The notes below the pieces were generated by a model. That model was not told the DNA's origin and did no database searches. It saw nothing but the letters and a program-made list of their open reading frames with translations. This document shows positions 33,784-46,881 of a DNA stretch of 64,000 nucleotides, piece after piece. The first letter of the stretch is position 1; the number at the start of each line of letters is the position of its first letter. The stretch spans positions 175,580 to 239,579 of the forward strand of contig BDDD01002131.1 of NCBI GenBank assembly GCA_001972305.1, given 5' to 3'. This stretch comes from Cephalotus follicularis (lineage: Eukaryota; Streptophyta; Magnoliopsida; Oxalidales; Cephalotaceae). The translations under genes were made by a program, and so were the position numbers.

Positions 33784-35318
33784 TTACCTCTTCATGCCAA
33801 CCCACCAATAGCTAAGTTTTAGGTCACGATACATCTTCGTACTCCCTAGGTGGACAGAGAGACGAGATTTATGAGCTTGGGAAAGAAGCTCTTCCTTCAA
33901 CTCGCTATCGGCTGAAATGCAAATTCTGTTCCTGTATCTCAATAACCCATCTGTAGAGAGAGAGAAATCGGGTTTCAATCCTTCATCAATAGCAGAAGCC
34001 ACTTTCTGTAATTCAATATCCACTATCTGTGCATCTCTAATCCGGTCAAACAATGTAGGTTGCACCTGAATATGGGAAAGAGTCATACAAGATAGCTTGC
34101 GACTCAATGCATCTGCAACGACATTTGCTTTTCCAGGATGGTATTCAATGTCGTAATCATAATCATTAAGAAGCTCAAACCACCTCCTCTGTCTCATGTT
34201 CAATTCCTTCTGTGAAAAGAGATATCTCAAACTCTTATGATTAGTGAAAACTGTGAACTTGGTCCCATAAAGGTAGTGGCGCCATTTTCCAAGAGCAAAG
34301 ACAATGGCCGCCAACTCCAAGTCATGCACTGGGTAGTTTTCCTCATGTGGTTTGATCTTCCTCGATGCATATGCAATCACTTTGCTGTATTGCATAAGAA
34401 TACAACCAAGCCCCTTTCCAGAAGCATCGGTGTATACAACAAAGTCTTCATTCCCGTCTGGCAAGGCTAGGACAGGAGCGGAAATCAATCTGTCTTTCAA
34501 CTCTTGAAAACTTCTTTCACAATCACCATCCCATATAAAGGCAGCGTTCTTCTGTGTCAATCTGGTCAACGGTGTTGCAATGCGGGAAAATCCCTCAACA
34601 AACCCACAATACTACCCTGCTAAACCCAAGAAGCTACGGACTTCAGAAGCATTCGTCGGTCGTTTCCAATCTTTCACTGCCTCTACTTTCGATGGATCCA
34701 CTGATAAACCGTTACCAGAAACAATATGCCCAAGAAAAGCAACCTCCGATAACCAAAACTCGCACTTGTCGAATTTGGCATACAGTCGGTGATCCCTCAA
34801 ATTTTGTAGTACAATGTAGAGGTGCTGGGCATGCTCCTCATCGGTCCTGGAATAGACCAAGAGGTCGTCAATGAACACTACAATGAACTGATCCAAATAC
34901 TGTCTGAACACTAGGTTCATCAGGTCCATGAAAGCCGCAGGAGCATTAGTCACACCAAAAGGCATAACTAAGAACTCATAATGGCCATATCTTGATCTGA
35001 AAGCCGTCTTTGGAATATCCTCCGGTCTGACTTTCAACTGGTGGTAGCCCGATCTCAAGTCGAGCTTAGAAAACACTGTCGCTCCTATAAGCTGGTCGAA
35101 CAGCTCGTCAATGTGCGGTAGAGGGTACTTATTCTTCACTGTAACTTTATTGAGCTGTCGGTAGTCAATACACATACGGAGCGATCCATCTTCTTCTTGA
35201 CAAAAAGAACAGGTGCTCCCCAGGGTGAAGCACTAGGTCTGATAAAACCTTTGTCGAGAAGGTTCTGTAACTATATCTTTAACTCTTTCAATTCTATCGG
35301 TGCCATTCGGTACGGTGC
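33784..35318 (-). pseudogene. Reverse transcriptase and RNase H of the chromovirus
   Basis: Reverse transcriptase (34612-35200) has [31 protein letters not shown] and the catalytic FIDDLLVYS. RNase H (33784-34569) has [32 protein letters not shown] and [14 protein letters not shown] stop lies between them near 34610, and a frameshift near 35175-35200 separates the start of reverse transcriptase from protease. Catalytic residues of both enzymes are otherwise present. Confidence 0.92.
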
Positions 35319-38300
35319 TCAAGAAATCGGTGCAGTCCCTGGTATCGGATCAATCACAAATTCTATTTCTCTGTCTGGTGGCAACGACGTCAAATCCCGA
35401 GGAAAAACATCTCCGAACTCGCAAACCACTGGAATATCCTCCAGTTCTGGCCGCCATCTGTCTGTATCGAGCACATATGCCAGAAACCCATGGCATCCCT
35501 GTAGCAACAATCTGTCCGCATGTAAAGCCAAAATCATCGGAACAAACAATGGATCTAAGGTGCCAAGAAACCGAAAAGGTGGTCGTCTCGGAGGACTAAA
35601 AACCGCTACTTTCCGATGACAATCCACCTAAGCAAAGCTAGCAGACAACCAATCCATGCCAAGAATCACATCTAGGCAATCCATCGGTAAAATAATAAGA
35701 TCGGCTAATAAGAAACGATCATCAATCTCAACAATACAATCTCTACACACTCGATCGGTGGTCGCTGACTCACCGAGAGGTGTGGATACCTCCATCAAGA
35801 AAGGAAGGTACTCAGGCCTCAAATCAACATGGGAGACAAAATGCAATGAATGAATGGGATGAACCCGGATCAATAAGAACCCGTGCTGGAAGCTGAAAGA
35901 GTCGAATGGTACCTCCAATCACAACATCTGACCCTGCTGCAGCACTCGGTTCCACAGCAAACACTCTAGCCTGAACTATCGGAGCTGAACTCATAGGCTG
36001 CTTCCCCCTGGACTGCGAAGTCCCACGGGAAGAAGACGGTACACTAGCTGTTGGTCCTGGTGGAGGCGGTGCCCGCTGTGTTTGATCAAATCCTCTAGGA
36101 CGAGAACAGGACAAACTCTAGCAATGTGGTCGGGACCACTACAAACTAAGCAATGGCCCAAAAACCATCTACAATTCTCAAAAGTATGGTTGGTCTTCTG
36201 ACAATGCACACAAGGAACCGTAGCACTCTGATTACCACTCTCAGAAAGTCTGGAGGGTGTACCCTGACTAGGTGCTGAAGATCAGCCTCCTCGACGTGCG
36301 TTCCTCGATCTGCCTCTCCTCTGGGAACGGGATAGATTCTCACTATCTTGATTGTTACCCTGAGAACCAGGCGAGGGGATACTATCTGTCTACTGTGATT
36401 TAGCACTGCCACTGTCACTACCACTCTGCCAAGAAGAAGGAGTAGGCTTGGTGCGGGCTGCATTCCTTATCAGATTAGCCTCAGCTGCAATATCCTCAAG
36501 CTGCATTGCTCCAAAGAAATATCTGATATGGAGGTCAATCCCAAGGGAGTCAATTGCCTCCTCAAATCCAATCTCAGTCCCCGAACGAACTTCTTTGCTC
36601 TACGCTCTTGGCCTTCCACTAAGTATGGAGCAGATCGGGCTAACTGCATGAATCTTGCCTCATACTCAGCAACTGTCATGCTTCCTTGTACCAAGTTAGC
36701 AAATTCAATCTCCCTTCTGTCTGTATCTACTTAAGGGTAGTACCTTGCATTGAATTCTCCTTTGAAGGCATCTGAAGAGTGGACTGTACCATTCCTTGTC
36801 CAATCTGTATTAACCATAGCCCACCAGTGCTCAGAGATCAATCACAAATTCTATTTCTCTGTCTGGTGGCAACGACGTCAAATCCCGAGGAAAAACATCT
36901 CCGAACTCGCAAACCACTGGAATATCCTCCAGTTCTGGCCGCCATCTGTCTGTATCGAGCACATATGCCAGAAACCCATGGCATCCCTGTAGCAACAATC
37001 TGTCCGCATGTAAAGCCAAAATCATCGGAACAAACAATGGATCTAAGGTGCCAAGAAACCGAAAAGGTGGTCGTCTCGGAGGACTAAAAACCGCTACTTT
37101 CCGATGACAATCCACCTAAGCAAAGCTAGCAGACAACCAATCCATGCCAAGAATCACATCTAGGCAATCCATCGGTAAAATAATAAGATCGGCTAATAAG
37201 AAACGATCATCAATCTCAACAATACAATCTCTACACACTCGATCGGTGGTCGCTGACTCACCGAGAGGTGTGGATACCTCCATCAAGAAAGGAAGGTACT
37301 CAGGCCTCAAATCAACATGGGAGACAAAATGCAATGAATGAATGGGATGAACCCGGATCAATAAGAACCCGTGCTGGAAGCTGAAAGAGTCGAATGGTAC
37401 CTCCAATCACAACATCTGACCCTGCTGCAGCACTCGGTTCCACAGCAAACACTCTAGCCTGAACTATCGGAGCTGAACTCATAGGCTGCTTCCCCCTGGA
37501 CTGCGAAGTCCCACGGGAAGAAGACGGTACACTAGCTGTTGGTCCTGGTGGAGGCGGTGCCCGCTGTGTTTGATCAAATCCTCTAGGACGAGAACAGGAC
37601 AAACTCTAGCAATGTGGTCGGGACCACTACAAACTAAGCAATGGCCCAAAAACCATCTACAATTCTCAAAAGTATGGTTGGTCTTCTGACAATGCACACA
37701 AGGAACCGTAGCACTCTGATTACCACTCTCAGAAAGTCTGGAGGGTGTACCCTGACTAGGTGCTGAAGATCAGCCTCCTCGACGTGCGTTCCTCGATCTG
37801 CCTCTCCTCTGGGAACGGGATAGATTCTCACTATCTTGATTGTTACCCTGAGAACCAGGCGAGGGGATACTATCTGTCTACTGTGATTTAGCACTGCCAC
37901 TGTCACTACCACTCTGCCAAGAAGAAGGAGTAGGCTTGGTGCGGGCTGCATTCCTTATCAGATTAGCCTCAGCTGCAATATCCTCAAGCTGCATTGCTCC
38001 AAAGAAATATCTGATATGGAGGTCAATCCCAAGGGAGTCAATTGCCTCCTCAAATCCAATCTCAGTCCCCGAACGAACTTCTTTGCTCTACGCTCTTGGC
38101 CTTCCACTAAGTATGGAGCAGATCGGGCTAACTGCATGAATCTTGCCTCATACTCAGCAACTGTCATGCTTCCTTGTACCAAGTTAGCAAATTCAATCTC
38201 CCTTCTGTCTGTATCTACTTAAGGGTAGTACCTTGCATTGAATTCTCCTTTGAAGGCATCTGAAGAGTGGACTGTACCATTCCTTGTCCAATCTGTATTA

Positions 38301-38728
38301 ACCATAGCCCACCAGTGCTCAGCTTCTCCTTGGAGCATATACACTGCTAATACCAATCTCTGTTCATCATCACATCCCATGACCTCAAAGATCTTTTCCA
38401 GATGGATTAGCCAAGACTCAGCGAGGGTAGGATCAAGGAGTCCTACAAATACTAGAGGCTGCAACGTTAAGAAACGGCTCAACATGTCTTCCCTCCTTGG
38501 TCTACGTTCCACTCTAGCCTGTTGGTGTCCCATCAGATTATGCATCTGTGCCATAGTGGCACACAATTGTCTCCAAACCTCAGGGTCAGCACCCTCTGGT
38601 GGAGCATTAGGATCATACTCTGGAAAAGCATTACCAGGAGCCTGTTCATCATCAACAGGAGCAGGGGTGAGAGCAAGGGCAGGAGCATTCCTTCCACCCC
38701 ATCGGCCACGCCTTCCTCTGTTTTCCAT
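35319..38728 (-). pseudogene. gag and protease of the chromovirus, partly duplicated
   Basis: Gag starts at Met 38728 (MENRGRRGRWGGRN) and includes WLIHLEKIFEVMGCDDEQR and EAEHWW. It continues after a stop with VQGSMTVAEYEARFMQLA and a zinc-knuckle region (CLVCSGPDHIARVCP). Protease has RVLIDPGSSHSFIAF, LADLIILPM and DVILGMDWLSA. Because of the 1488-bp duplication the order is gag, gag', protease, then gag', protease again before reverse transcriptase. Each copy carries the same stops and frameshifts, so these predate the duplication. Confidence 0.9.
35348..38323. repeat. 1488-bp tandem duplication of gag-protease
   Basis: Units 35348-36835 and 36836-38323 appear identical wherever compared. 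The junction is CAGTGCTCAG/AGATCAATCAC near 36834. Confidence 0.95.
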
Positions 38729-38897
38729 TACTATAAGAGACAACAATGGGATGATCAGATGAAATCACTTTCAATTCCAATATCAATCTCTTTTCCAATA
38801 ACAATAACATGAATAAGCAAGAACACATATCATGCAAATCCATTCAGTCAATCTCAATCAACGCATTTATACATTTAGCTAGAAGGCCGACCAATGT

Positions 38898-38908
38898 CTC
38901 TGATACCA
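38898..38908 (-). other. Primer-binding site, initiator tRNA-Met
   Basis: TGGTATCAGAG on the minus strand, three bases after the 5' LTR. It is complementary to the 3' end of plant initiator tRNA-Met, the usual primer of this lineage. Confidence 0.9.
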
Positions 38909-38911
38909 TAC

Positions 38912-41900
38912 TGTAACACCCCGCGCCCGCAGGGCGGACACGTGGCATTACGCTCAAATCCAAAATACAATACAATGGTCGGGACTAACAAAATAAAAAT
39001 GCGGAAAACCTAAAACTTTACAAAACGTATCAGTTGCGGAAGAAACAATACGTTGATCCATACATACGATACAATTCCTTTACAATACAAGTCTTTTCAA
39101 TACATTAACAATCCTCTAAACAGTATTACAATACAGTACATATCCATCTTTCATTTCAATATCTCTAAGCAATACATACTACAAAGTCTCACGACCAGCT
39201 CCGCGGTCCCCAAGCAGCCATGCGATCAACGGTCTTCAGTCCTTCTGTCCACTGCTACCTGCTGCCTTACCTATGCCGCACACAAAGGTACAACACAGCC
39301 CCACCCCGAAGGATAGGGTTAGCAACACTGGCTAAGCAGAAACCCCATGTAGCATGTATGCATGTACAATGTGCAATATCGGTGACAGTTTATACAATAA
39401 CAATGTGCGGTGTACAATATCAATGCATGACATGGCAAATGTACATGTACAATTGGCGATTAGACTACCCGTATGACAGTGGCCCAACAGAGCATACGGA
39501 TAGGATCTATAACATTCAATCAATCAATAGCAGATACTCAATGGTGGTGTATGAAACACCCAATCAATCAATCAATATCCTATAGAGCATGCGACCGGGT
39601 CAATACAATGTCAATCGGTTAGCGGTGATCAATCCCACGGAAGGTAGTCCTTCAAAAAGGGTGGGAGATCTATCTACGATTTCCAGATTTATCAGGTCTG
39701 GAACTTATAGATCTTTCAGCCTATGGCTGGGTCAATACAATCTCGATGAGCTACAACCGAGGGAGCTACTGATACCGTTAGGGAGCTACGGCCTCAAGGG
39801 AGCATCAATCGACAATCAATCGGTACCGCTCGTCAGCGGGTCAATAAAATACAATAAGTGAAACGATCGACGGAATAGGCGGACAGAGTCAACGCCCTAA
39901 CATGCCGACATGAATCATAAGGTTGCTCTATAGGATCCATACAATACAATCACTCAATCAATCAAGTCAATACAATATTGGGTAAAGTCAATAAGTGGTG
40001 GTGTATAATGGAGAAATGGGAACGTGCGTCCATCATACTGACTTAGGCTCGCAACAACACTCACGGCTCAAGCAATCGATCAGTGTATCAATACAACGTC
40101 GAAGCAAAGACAATAAGTGGTGGTGCCTAATGGAGGGATGGGAACGTGCATCCATTTTACCGACTTAGACTCGCAGCAACACTCGTGACTCAAGCAATCA
40201 ATCGGTCAGTGCAATCATTAAAACTGTTTTCAAACACTTGAACACCTCAAGTGAGGCTCCGGTCAAGTGGCAATGTGAAAAGAAGTAGAAAACTAGCTTT
40301 AAAACAGTTAAAACTCCTTTTAGTACATTAGGCGTCGATGTCTTTGATGAAAGACGTCGACTCCTCTTTAAAATGGAGGAAAGATGTCGATGTCTTTAGA
40401 AAGACGTCGATGTCTATCCTTGTTCATGTAGAGAATTGTCCAAAGACGTCGACGTACTTTGAGAAAGGTGTCGACGCTTTTCAATAAAAATAGCCTGAAA
40501 ATGCGCATCGATGTTCGGCATCGATGTCTTTCCAGGGGAGAGACATCTCGAGGCAAAGACATCGACGTCTTTGAAAGACGTCGATATCATTGCTGCAGAA
40601 TCAAGGATATTGCACTCGTATGAGAAAGATATCGACGCCTTTGGGCTAATGGTCGACGTCTTTCCGGGCAGGGTCGATTTTTCTTGTAGAAAATGGGGCC
40701 AATCTCAAGCCAAAATCCAATTAAAAGACATTCTTTGAAAACCAAAGTTTAAAATCAATCATTTGAGGTTAGTAAGACTAGTTACAACCTTCCAAATTCG
40801 ATTTCAATCATTCAATTTAACAATTAGGTCAAGGGTTTGCTATAAACCCTAAAAACCTCAAATACAATAAGTGAAACGATCGACGGAATAGGCGGACAGA
40901 GTCAACGCCCTAACATGCCGACATGAATCATAAGGTTGCTCTATAGGATCCATACAATACAATCACTCAATCAATCAAGTCAATACAATATTGGGTAAAG
41001 TCAATAAGTGGTGGTGTATAATGGAGAAATGGGAACGTGCGTCCATCATACTGACTTAGGCTCGCAACAACACTCACGGCTCAAGCAATCGATCAGTGTA
41101 TCAATACAACGTCGAAGCAAAGACAATAAGTGGTGGTGCCTAATGGAGGGATGGGAACGTGCATCCATTTTACCGACTTAGACTCGCAGCAACACTCGTG
41201 ACTCAAGCAATCAATCGGTCAGTGCAATCATTAAAACTGTTTTCAAACACTTGAACACCTCAAGTGAGGCTCCGGTCAAGTGGCGATGTGAAAAGAAGTA
41301 AAAAACTAGCTTTAAAATAGTTAAAACTCCTTTCAGTACATTAGGCGTCGATGACTTTGATGAAAGACGTCGACTCCTCTTTAAAATGGAGGAAAGACGT
41401 CGATGTCTTTAGAAAGACGTCGATGTCTTTCCTTGTTCATGTAGAGAATTGGCCAAAGACGTCAACGTCCTTTGAGAAAGGCGTCGACGCTTTTCAATAA
41501 AAACAGCCTGAGAATGGGCATCGATGTTCAGCATTGATGTCTTTCCAGGGGAGAGACATCTCGAGGCAAAGACGTCGACGTCTTTGAAAGACGTCGATGT
41601 CTTTGCTGCAGAATCAAGGATATTGCACTCGTATGAAAGACATCGACGCCTTTGGGCTAAGGGTCGACGTCTTTCCGGGCAGGGTCGATTTTTCTGGTAG
41701 AAAATGGGGCCAATCTCAAGCCAAAATCCAATTAAAAGACATTCTTTGAAAACCAAAGTTTACAATCAATCATTTGAGGTTAGTAAGACTAGTTACAACC
41801 TTCCAAATTCGATTTCAATCATTCAATTTAACAATTAGGTCAAGGGTTTGCTATAAACCCTAAAAACCTCAATTCAATCATGCAATTCAATCAATCAATC

Positions 41901-42367
41901 AATAAAACAGTAGACAATTCAGTAAAGAAGTTCTACCTATCACTGAAGCTTCAAAAGTTGAGCTAACGATCGATCAATCGGCTGAAAACGCCCAATAATC
42001 CGCTACTTTCTTGTTCAATCGGTAAGCCACCACTTGTAATCACTGTCCTTGTCGATGGGGATGCAATTCCGGTTGCAAGGGATGAAGCTGGAGGCTCCAG
42101 CTAGAGAGAGAGAGAGAGTGGGAGAAGGATAGAGAGAGAAGGATGAATGGTGAGAATGAGAGAAATGACAAAAGGAATTAACTTATATAGTCGATTCGGT
42201 CAATTCTCCGAAACTCAGCCCAAAATCCTGACTATACATGCATATGATCAATACAATATCATTGGTATAAGAATACCTCAATTCAATGCAATTCAGTACG
42301 GTCCAATACGGTACAATACGGTACAATGTATGCATGAACAGTACCAAAGGGAATTCGGGTCGTCACA
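38912..42367 (-). repeat. 5' LTR of the chromovirus, 3456 bp
   Basis: TGTGACGACCCGAATTCCC to GGGTGTTACA on the minus strand, next to target site CTCAT at 42368. It has a purine-rich (GA)n leader near 42100-42130, a 1013-bp tandem duplication, and GACGTCGATGTC-type clusters in each copy. A minus-strand block TTAGCCAGTG...GCTAACCC (about 39300-39335) resembles the acceptor block of the other LTRs. Confidence 0.93.
39849..41874. repeat. 1013-bp tandem duplication in the 5' LTR
   Basis: Units 39849-40861 and 40862-41874 match with scattered differences (for example AAGTGGCAATG against AAGTGGCGATG). It is therefore older than the apparently identical duplications at 4918 and 35348. Each unit holds a palindrome cluster (40331-40675 and 41343-41695). 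Confidence 0.92.
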
Positions 42368-42372
42368 CTCAT

Positions 42373-42595
42373 ATAATCCTTTGACATATCTCCAAGTGGA
42401 GTACCTGGATGACAAAATATAGCCAATATCCCATGTGATAGAATTTCACCCCCATCAAAGTTTTGTACAATTCGATTTAACTTCGATGGGGTGTCGTGGT
42501 CAAAGAAATGTGCGGCAAATGTCGTAAGCTCCTCAATGAGGTATGCTTCTGCTACTGATCCTTTGACTCAAGCTTTGTTCGTCACCTTTTTTTTA
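42373..42595 (-). pseudogene. TNP2 transposase segment following the DUF4218-like domain
   Basis: On the minus strand it reads VAEAYLIEELTTFAAHFF, then RIVQNFDGGEILSHG, a segment common to CACTA TNP2 proteins. It is cut at 42372 by the chromovirus and continues at 32085. An intron-like gap (42596-42675) separates it from the upstream exon. Confidence 0.75.
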
Positions 42596-42675
42596 GGTCA
42601 TGCAATTCTCTATGATTAATTAAAAAGAAAGTTCATATATTTAAGCTTGCAATATACTACAAATATATATTAAAG

Positions 42676-43242
42676 TTAAATTACTGATTCAAAAATGATA
42701 GCGTAAATAAATTTGTACCTTTCAATGGGATACATCCATACATGTTGTACAAGTCCCCAAAGTATTACTTCATATGGCAAGTGTATGAGAAGATGTTCCA
42801 TAGAATCAAAGAAAGATGGGGGAAATATCTTCTCCATCTTACAAATAGTTTGGGCAATATCATTATGTTGCATAGTCATATTTGATTCCCTTATTGTGGT
42901 TGAACATATACGCCGAAAAAATTGACTGACTTCAGCCGCAACTTGAGAAATATGTTGAGGTAAAAACTCACAGAAAGCTGCGGGTAACAACCTTTGCATT
43001 AAGACATGACAATCATGACTCTTGAAACCCGATATTTTACTGGTAGAAGAATTGACACAACGCGAAATGTTTGAAACATAGCCATCAGGGAACATGATGT
43101 CTACCATCCACTCACATACTTTTTTAATCTCTTGTCCTGTCAAACAATACTTAGCTTTAGGCACTCTCAGCATGTCACCCACGGTAATGGGGTGTAAATC
43201 ACGTCTAATGTCCAATTGTACCAGGTCTGCACGAGATTTCAA
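42676..43242 (-). pseudogene. TNP2 transposase, DUF4218-like domain
   Basis: A 188-codon minus-strand frame with FKSHDCHVLMQRLLPAAF, EKIFPPSFFDSMEHLLIHLP and YEVILWGLVQHVWMYPIERY. These are hallmarks of the domain that follows the catalytic region in plant CACTA transposases. The downstream end shifts to intron-like sequence. The upstream boundary with the TNP2 core is at about 43250, with a frame change. Confidence 0.88.
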
Positions 43243-43257
43243 ATTGTCTTTTGTTTT

Positions 43258-44288
43258 TTACGGCACATCCATGATTGTGCTGAACAAATTGTCGAAGACA
43301 TTTTTCTCAATGTGCATGACATCCAATTTGTGACGGATAAGTAATGCACTCCAATATGGAAGCTCAAAAAATATACTGAGTTTTGTCCAGTTGTGATGAG
43401 TTCCATATCCAGGCAACTTCTGCGAATCTACGCCTTTGCCAAATTGAACTTGATGAAACTGTGACAATTGGGATGCAATTTGATTAGCCTGCAACCGTTC
43501 CACACCAACATTTCTTTCCCGTCTCCCCTTCAAGAACCCTTTCTTGTCACCCTTGAATGGATGATCTAGAGGCAAGAACTTACGATAACAGTCAAACCAT
43601 GAATGTTTTCCACCATTAGTCAACCAATAACCCTTCGTGCCTTGCATGCAATAAGGGAAGGCAAAACCACCATGTGTGCTCCATCCAGACAACATCCCGT
43701 ATGTCGGGAAGTCGTTAATTGGCCACAGTAATGCTGCCTTCATATTAAAGTTTTCCTTACGTGATGCATCATAGGTCTCAACCCCATTTTTCCATAACAT
43801 CTGTAACTTGTCAATGAGTGGCCGTAAATACACATCAATATCCTTCCCGGGGCCTCTTGGGCCCTCTATGATCAATGTCAAAAACATGAAAGGTTTCGTC
43901 ATACACATCCAAGGAGGGATATTGTACGGAAAAACAAAGACTGGCCAACAAGAGTATGTCTTATTGCTAACCCCAAATGGACTAAACCCATATGTAGCCA
44001 AACCCAGTCTAACATTCCCAACTTCCGCAGCAAATTCTGGAAAGGTACGATCAAAGTGCTTCCAAGCTACACCGTCAGCAGGGTGCACCATCACAGGTTC
44101 CTCCTCCATCTCATTATGGACTCTACTTGCATGCCAACGCATATATTCAGCAATTTTGTTTGAGTAAAACAGTCTCTGTAATCTCAGTGTAAGAGGAAAG
44201 TAACGCAACACCTTGGGGTACAAGGTTTTTACGAGATGATTTATACCTTGGATGATTACATGTCGGACATTCATGCAATAACCTGTGC
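43258..44288 (-). pseudogene. TNP2 transposase catalytic region
   Basis: A long minus-strand frame with the Transposase_21 (TNP2) signature: YFPLTLRLQRLFYS, MRWHASRVHNE, ADGVAWKHFDRTFPEFA, NVRLGLATYGFSPFG, WPVFVFPYNIPPWMCM, WPINDFPTYGMLSGWSTHG and LDVMHIEKNVFDNL. A LTR inserted at 44289. The reading resumes at 51176. The insertion falls in codons just before the region recalled as a Cys-rich segment of the family. Confidence 0.92.
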
Positions 44289-44984
44289 TGTCACACCCGT
44301 TTCCTACCGAGACGGATGCGAAAATCACGTGGCAAGCCTCCTTTCGGAAACCACCACGTGATATCTTAAAACCTAAAATTTCTTTAAAACAATTTCATCA
44401 AACCATAAGTTAAGCTTTCTAAAAACTTCAAAAAAAATTCTAACTCTTAAATTTTTACGAAAATCGGGCATGTAGTATCCGTTTAGCGGACTATGCCCCA
44501 TGTAAAGAAAAATGCAGTTTATAATCACACTCCCGAAGGAGGAATCAACACTTTATAATTGGGCTCAGCCCTCAGCAAACCACAATTTAAAAGCAGTAAA
44601 CATGGGTTGGGCTCTGCCTCAACCATTTTATCAAAGCATGCAAACTAAATTCATAGGGCTCGACCATTTAAAAGCAAAACCATAAGAGCAAACATTTTTA
44701 TAAAAACATAAGTAAATGCTTAATTAAATGTTGATGTCGTGATAATATGCATGTGTCAAAATCTTGGTAGCATGCCCTTCCTCCGTGGTCAAACATCTAC
44801 AGCAACAAACTAGCAATCATCTTGCATCTATCTGGAAGGGAAAAAAAAGGAGGGGGTTAGTCCAAATGACTAAGTGAGTAGAAACAACAAATACGTCTCC
44901 CATAACTATATACCGAATAAAAAGAGAAATGATATAAGCTCAAAGTAGAATGCAATGTAAATCCAAGGCAAGAAAAGAAATCAA

Positions 44985-45095
44985 GGATCACAAAAGATAT
45001 CGAGATCACAAGAGATATCGAGATCAAAAAGGATAACGAGATCACATAGGATATCGAGATCACAAAGGGATATCGAGATCACAAGGGATATCTAT
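44985..45095. repeat. Short tandem repeat, unit of about 20 bp
   Basis: About six imperfect units of GATATCGAGATCACAAARG inside the solo LTR. Confidence 0.85.
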
Positions 45096-46881
45096 ATTCT
45101 CGATATGTAAACGAAATCCACAAATATAAATAAAATCTACAATGTAAATGAGAATCATAAGTGTAAAAGAAATATGGGAAAGAGATCTCGATATATAAAA
45201 GAAACGCTATAACTCAATAATACAATTAGCATATGAATCCATAGAACAATCTCAATGATCAAGTAAATACTCGACAATCAATTCCACAATTATGAACATA
45301 GACATTAACAAACTTTATAAATGAAACTTGGAAGTCAATTATGGAAGTACCGTTGAACAAATTCAAGGCTCAAGACTCCCCGAGTACAATAAAATCTGGG
45401 TAAATAAACATATCAAGAATCACGGATGTGATCAACAATCATGAATAGCCCAATAGCAAGACTTCAATAAAATAACCAATGACTTAACAAGTCCGTTGAA
45501 CAAATATCATACTCAAAACAATAATCAAATACACGAAGGTCACAACAATATCAAGTATCATGAATATCAAAGCTAAAAGATACGATCATGACAATATCAA
45601 TATCAAGAATGTAATATGTGCCCAGGAAAACATATAAAATAAGAGGATGCTGGTACCAATCATGTCACTGCCTCATATCCCCGCCAAATCACATGGCGTC
45701 ATATCATATCTCGGCCAAATCACATGACATCATAATACAACCGCTGCAGCAATAATAAAGGCCAATAGGCTACAGGATGTGATCATCATCCATCATACAC
45801 CGGTGCAGAGTGCCTATGGTAAGCATAACATCCAAACCTCGCACAAGGGGCTGGCATATACCGCACGGACCCTAGCCCTCGCCGAGAAAACCTGCACGCA
45901 CACTCAACCTCATCCCAGGGACCCGTGTGCAATATATATCAACAACCAAACACAGTCCGATAAGAGGGTAATGGAGCAGCTCTGCTGCACTCACACTCAG
46001 CATACCATCATAGACAATAGTATGCCGCAGATCCAGGTATGGAACCTGGGGGCAGTTTCCACATAACACCTCATCATAGACCGATGGGTCTGCTAAGTAG
46101 AGTTGAGTGTCGAACATATACCTCTCCTTGGATCGATAATACATATCAGAGAACCTGGTACCCAGCATCAGAATATATCATAATATAACGATATAACAAG
46201 TCACGATATCACAAATGTGAGAAGGTGACCAAGCCACCCAGAACATCGAGCATATACCCACTCGAAAATCATATCACAACCATGAAAACATTAATAGAAG
46301 ACAACCAGGATACAAATCCCAACCAATATCACATATCACAAGAAAACCGGGCACATATGAAGACAACATGACTCTTAAATAATAAATTTGTCAACGGTAT
46401 CATCAACAAAGCTCAAGTATAACAAAACGGAAACCAATCCAAATCAACAAATCTGGCCCTCAATAGCCATCTCATGATAGAACCACAAAGGAGCACGTAT
46501 CCAACAACAAAACTCAAACATGACAATACGGAGCTACAACGAATATAACAGTAGTAACAGAAACAATATGTACCCGCAGGAACCAATGCGGATACGACAT
46601 CACGAGGCAAAATAAATATATGATCACAAAGGTCTCATATCATTGCGAAGGTTCAAACGAGAATACTCAAAAGACTCCATAATAACCAACGATGAAATCG
46701 TCATATGACAAGTCAAATCACGTGGTGGAGTCGAAAATAAGGTCTATCAACAAATATATATAACAATTAGGAAACACAATTAAAGCATGATCGATGATGA
46801 GAATATCGGGAATCAAGTCATATCACATGATGGAATCCAATAATTCAAGTTATCAACAAGTCAAGCCATCAACAAACATGA

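Larger units (their letters stand above)
32091..42367 (-). mobile_element. Full-length chromovirus with very unequal LTRs, target site CTCAT
   Basis: CTCAT at 32086-32090 and 42368-42372 proves a single insertion into the TNP2 gene. On the minus strand: 5' LTR (38912-42367), a primer-binding site for initiator tRNA-Met, gag, protease, reverse transcriptase, RNase H, integrase with chromodomain, polypurine tract, and 3' LTR (32091-32572). It is inactive through stops, frameshifts and a 1488-bp gag-protease duplication. Confidence 0.95.
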
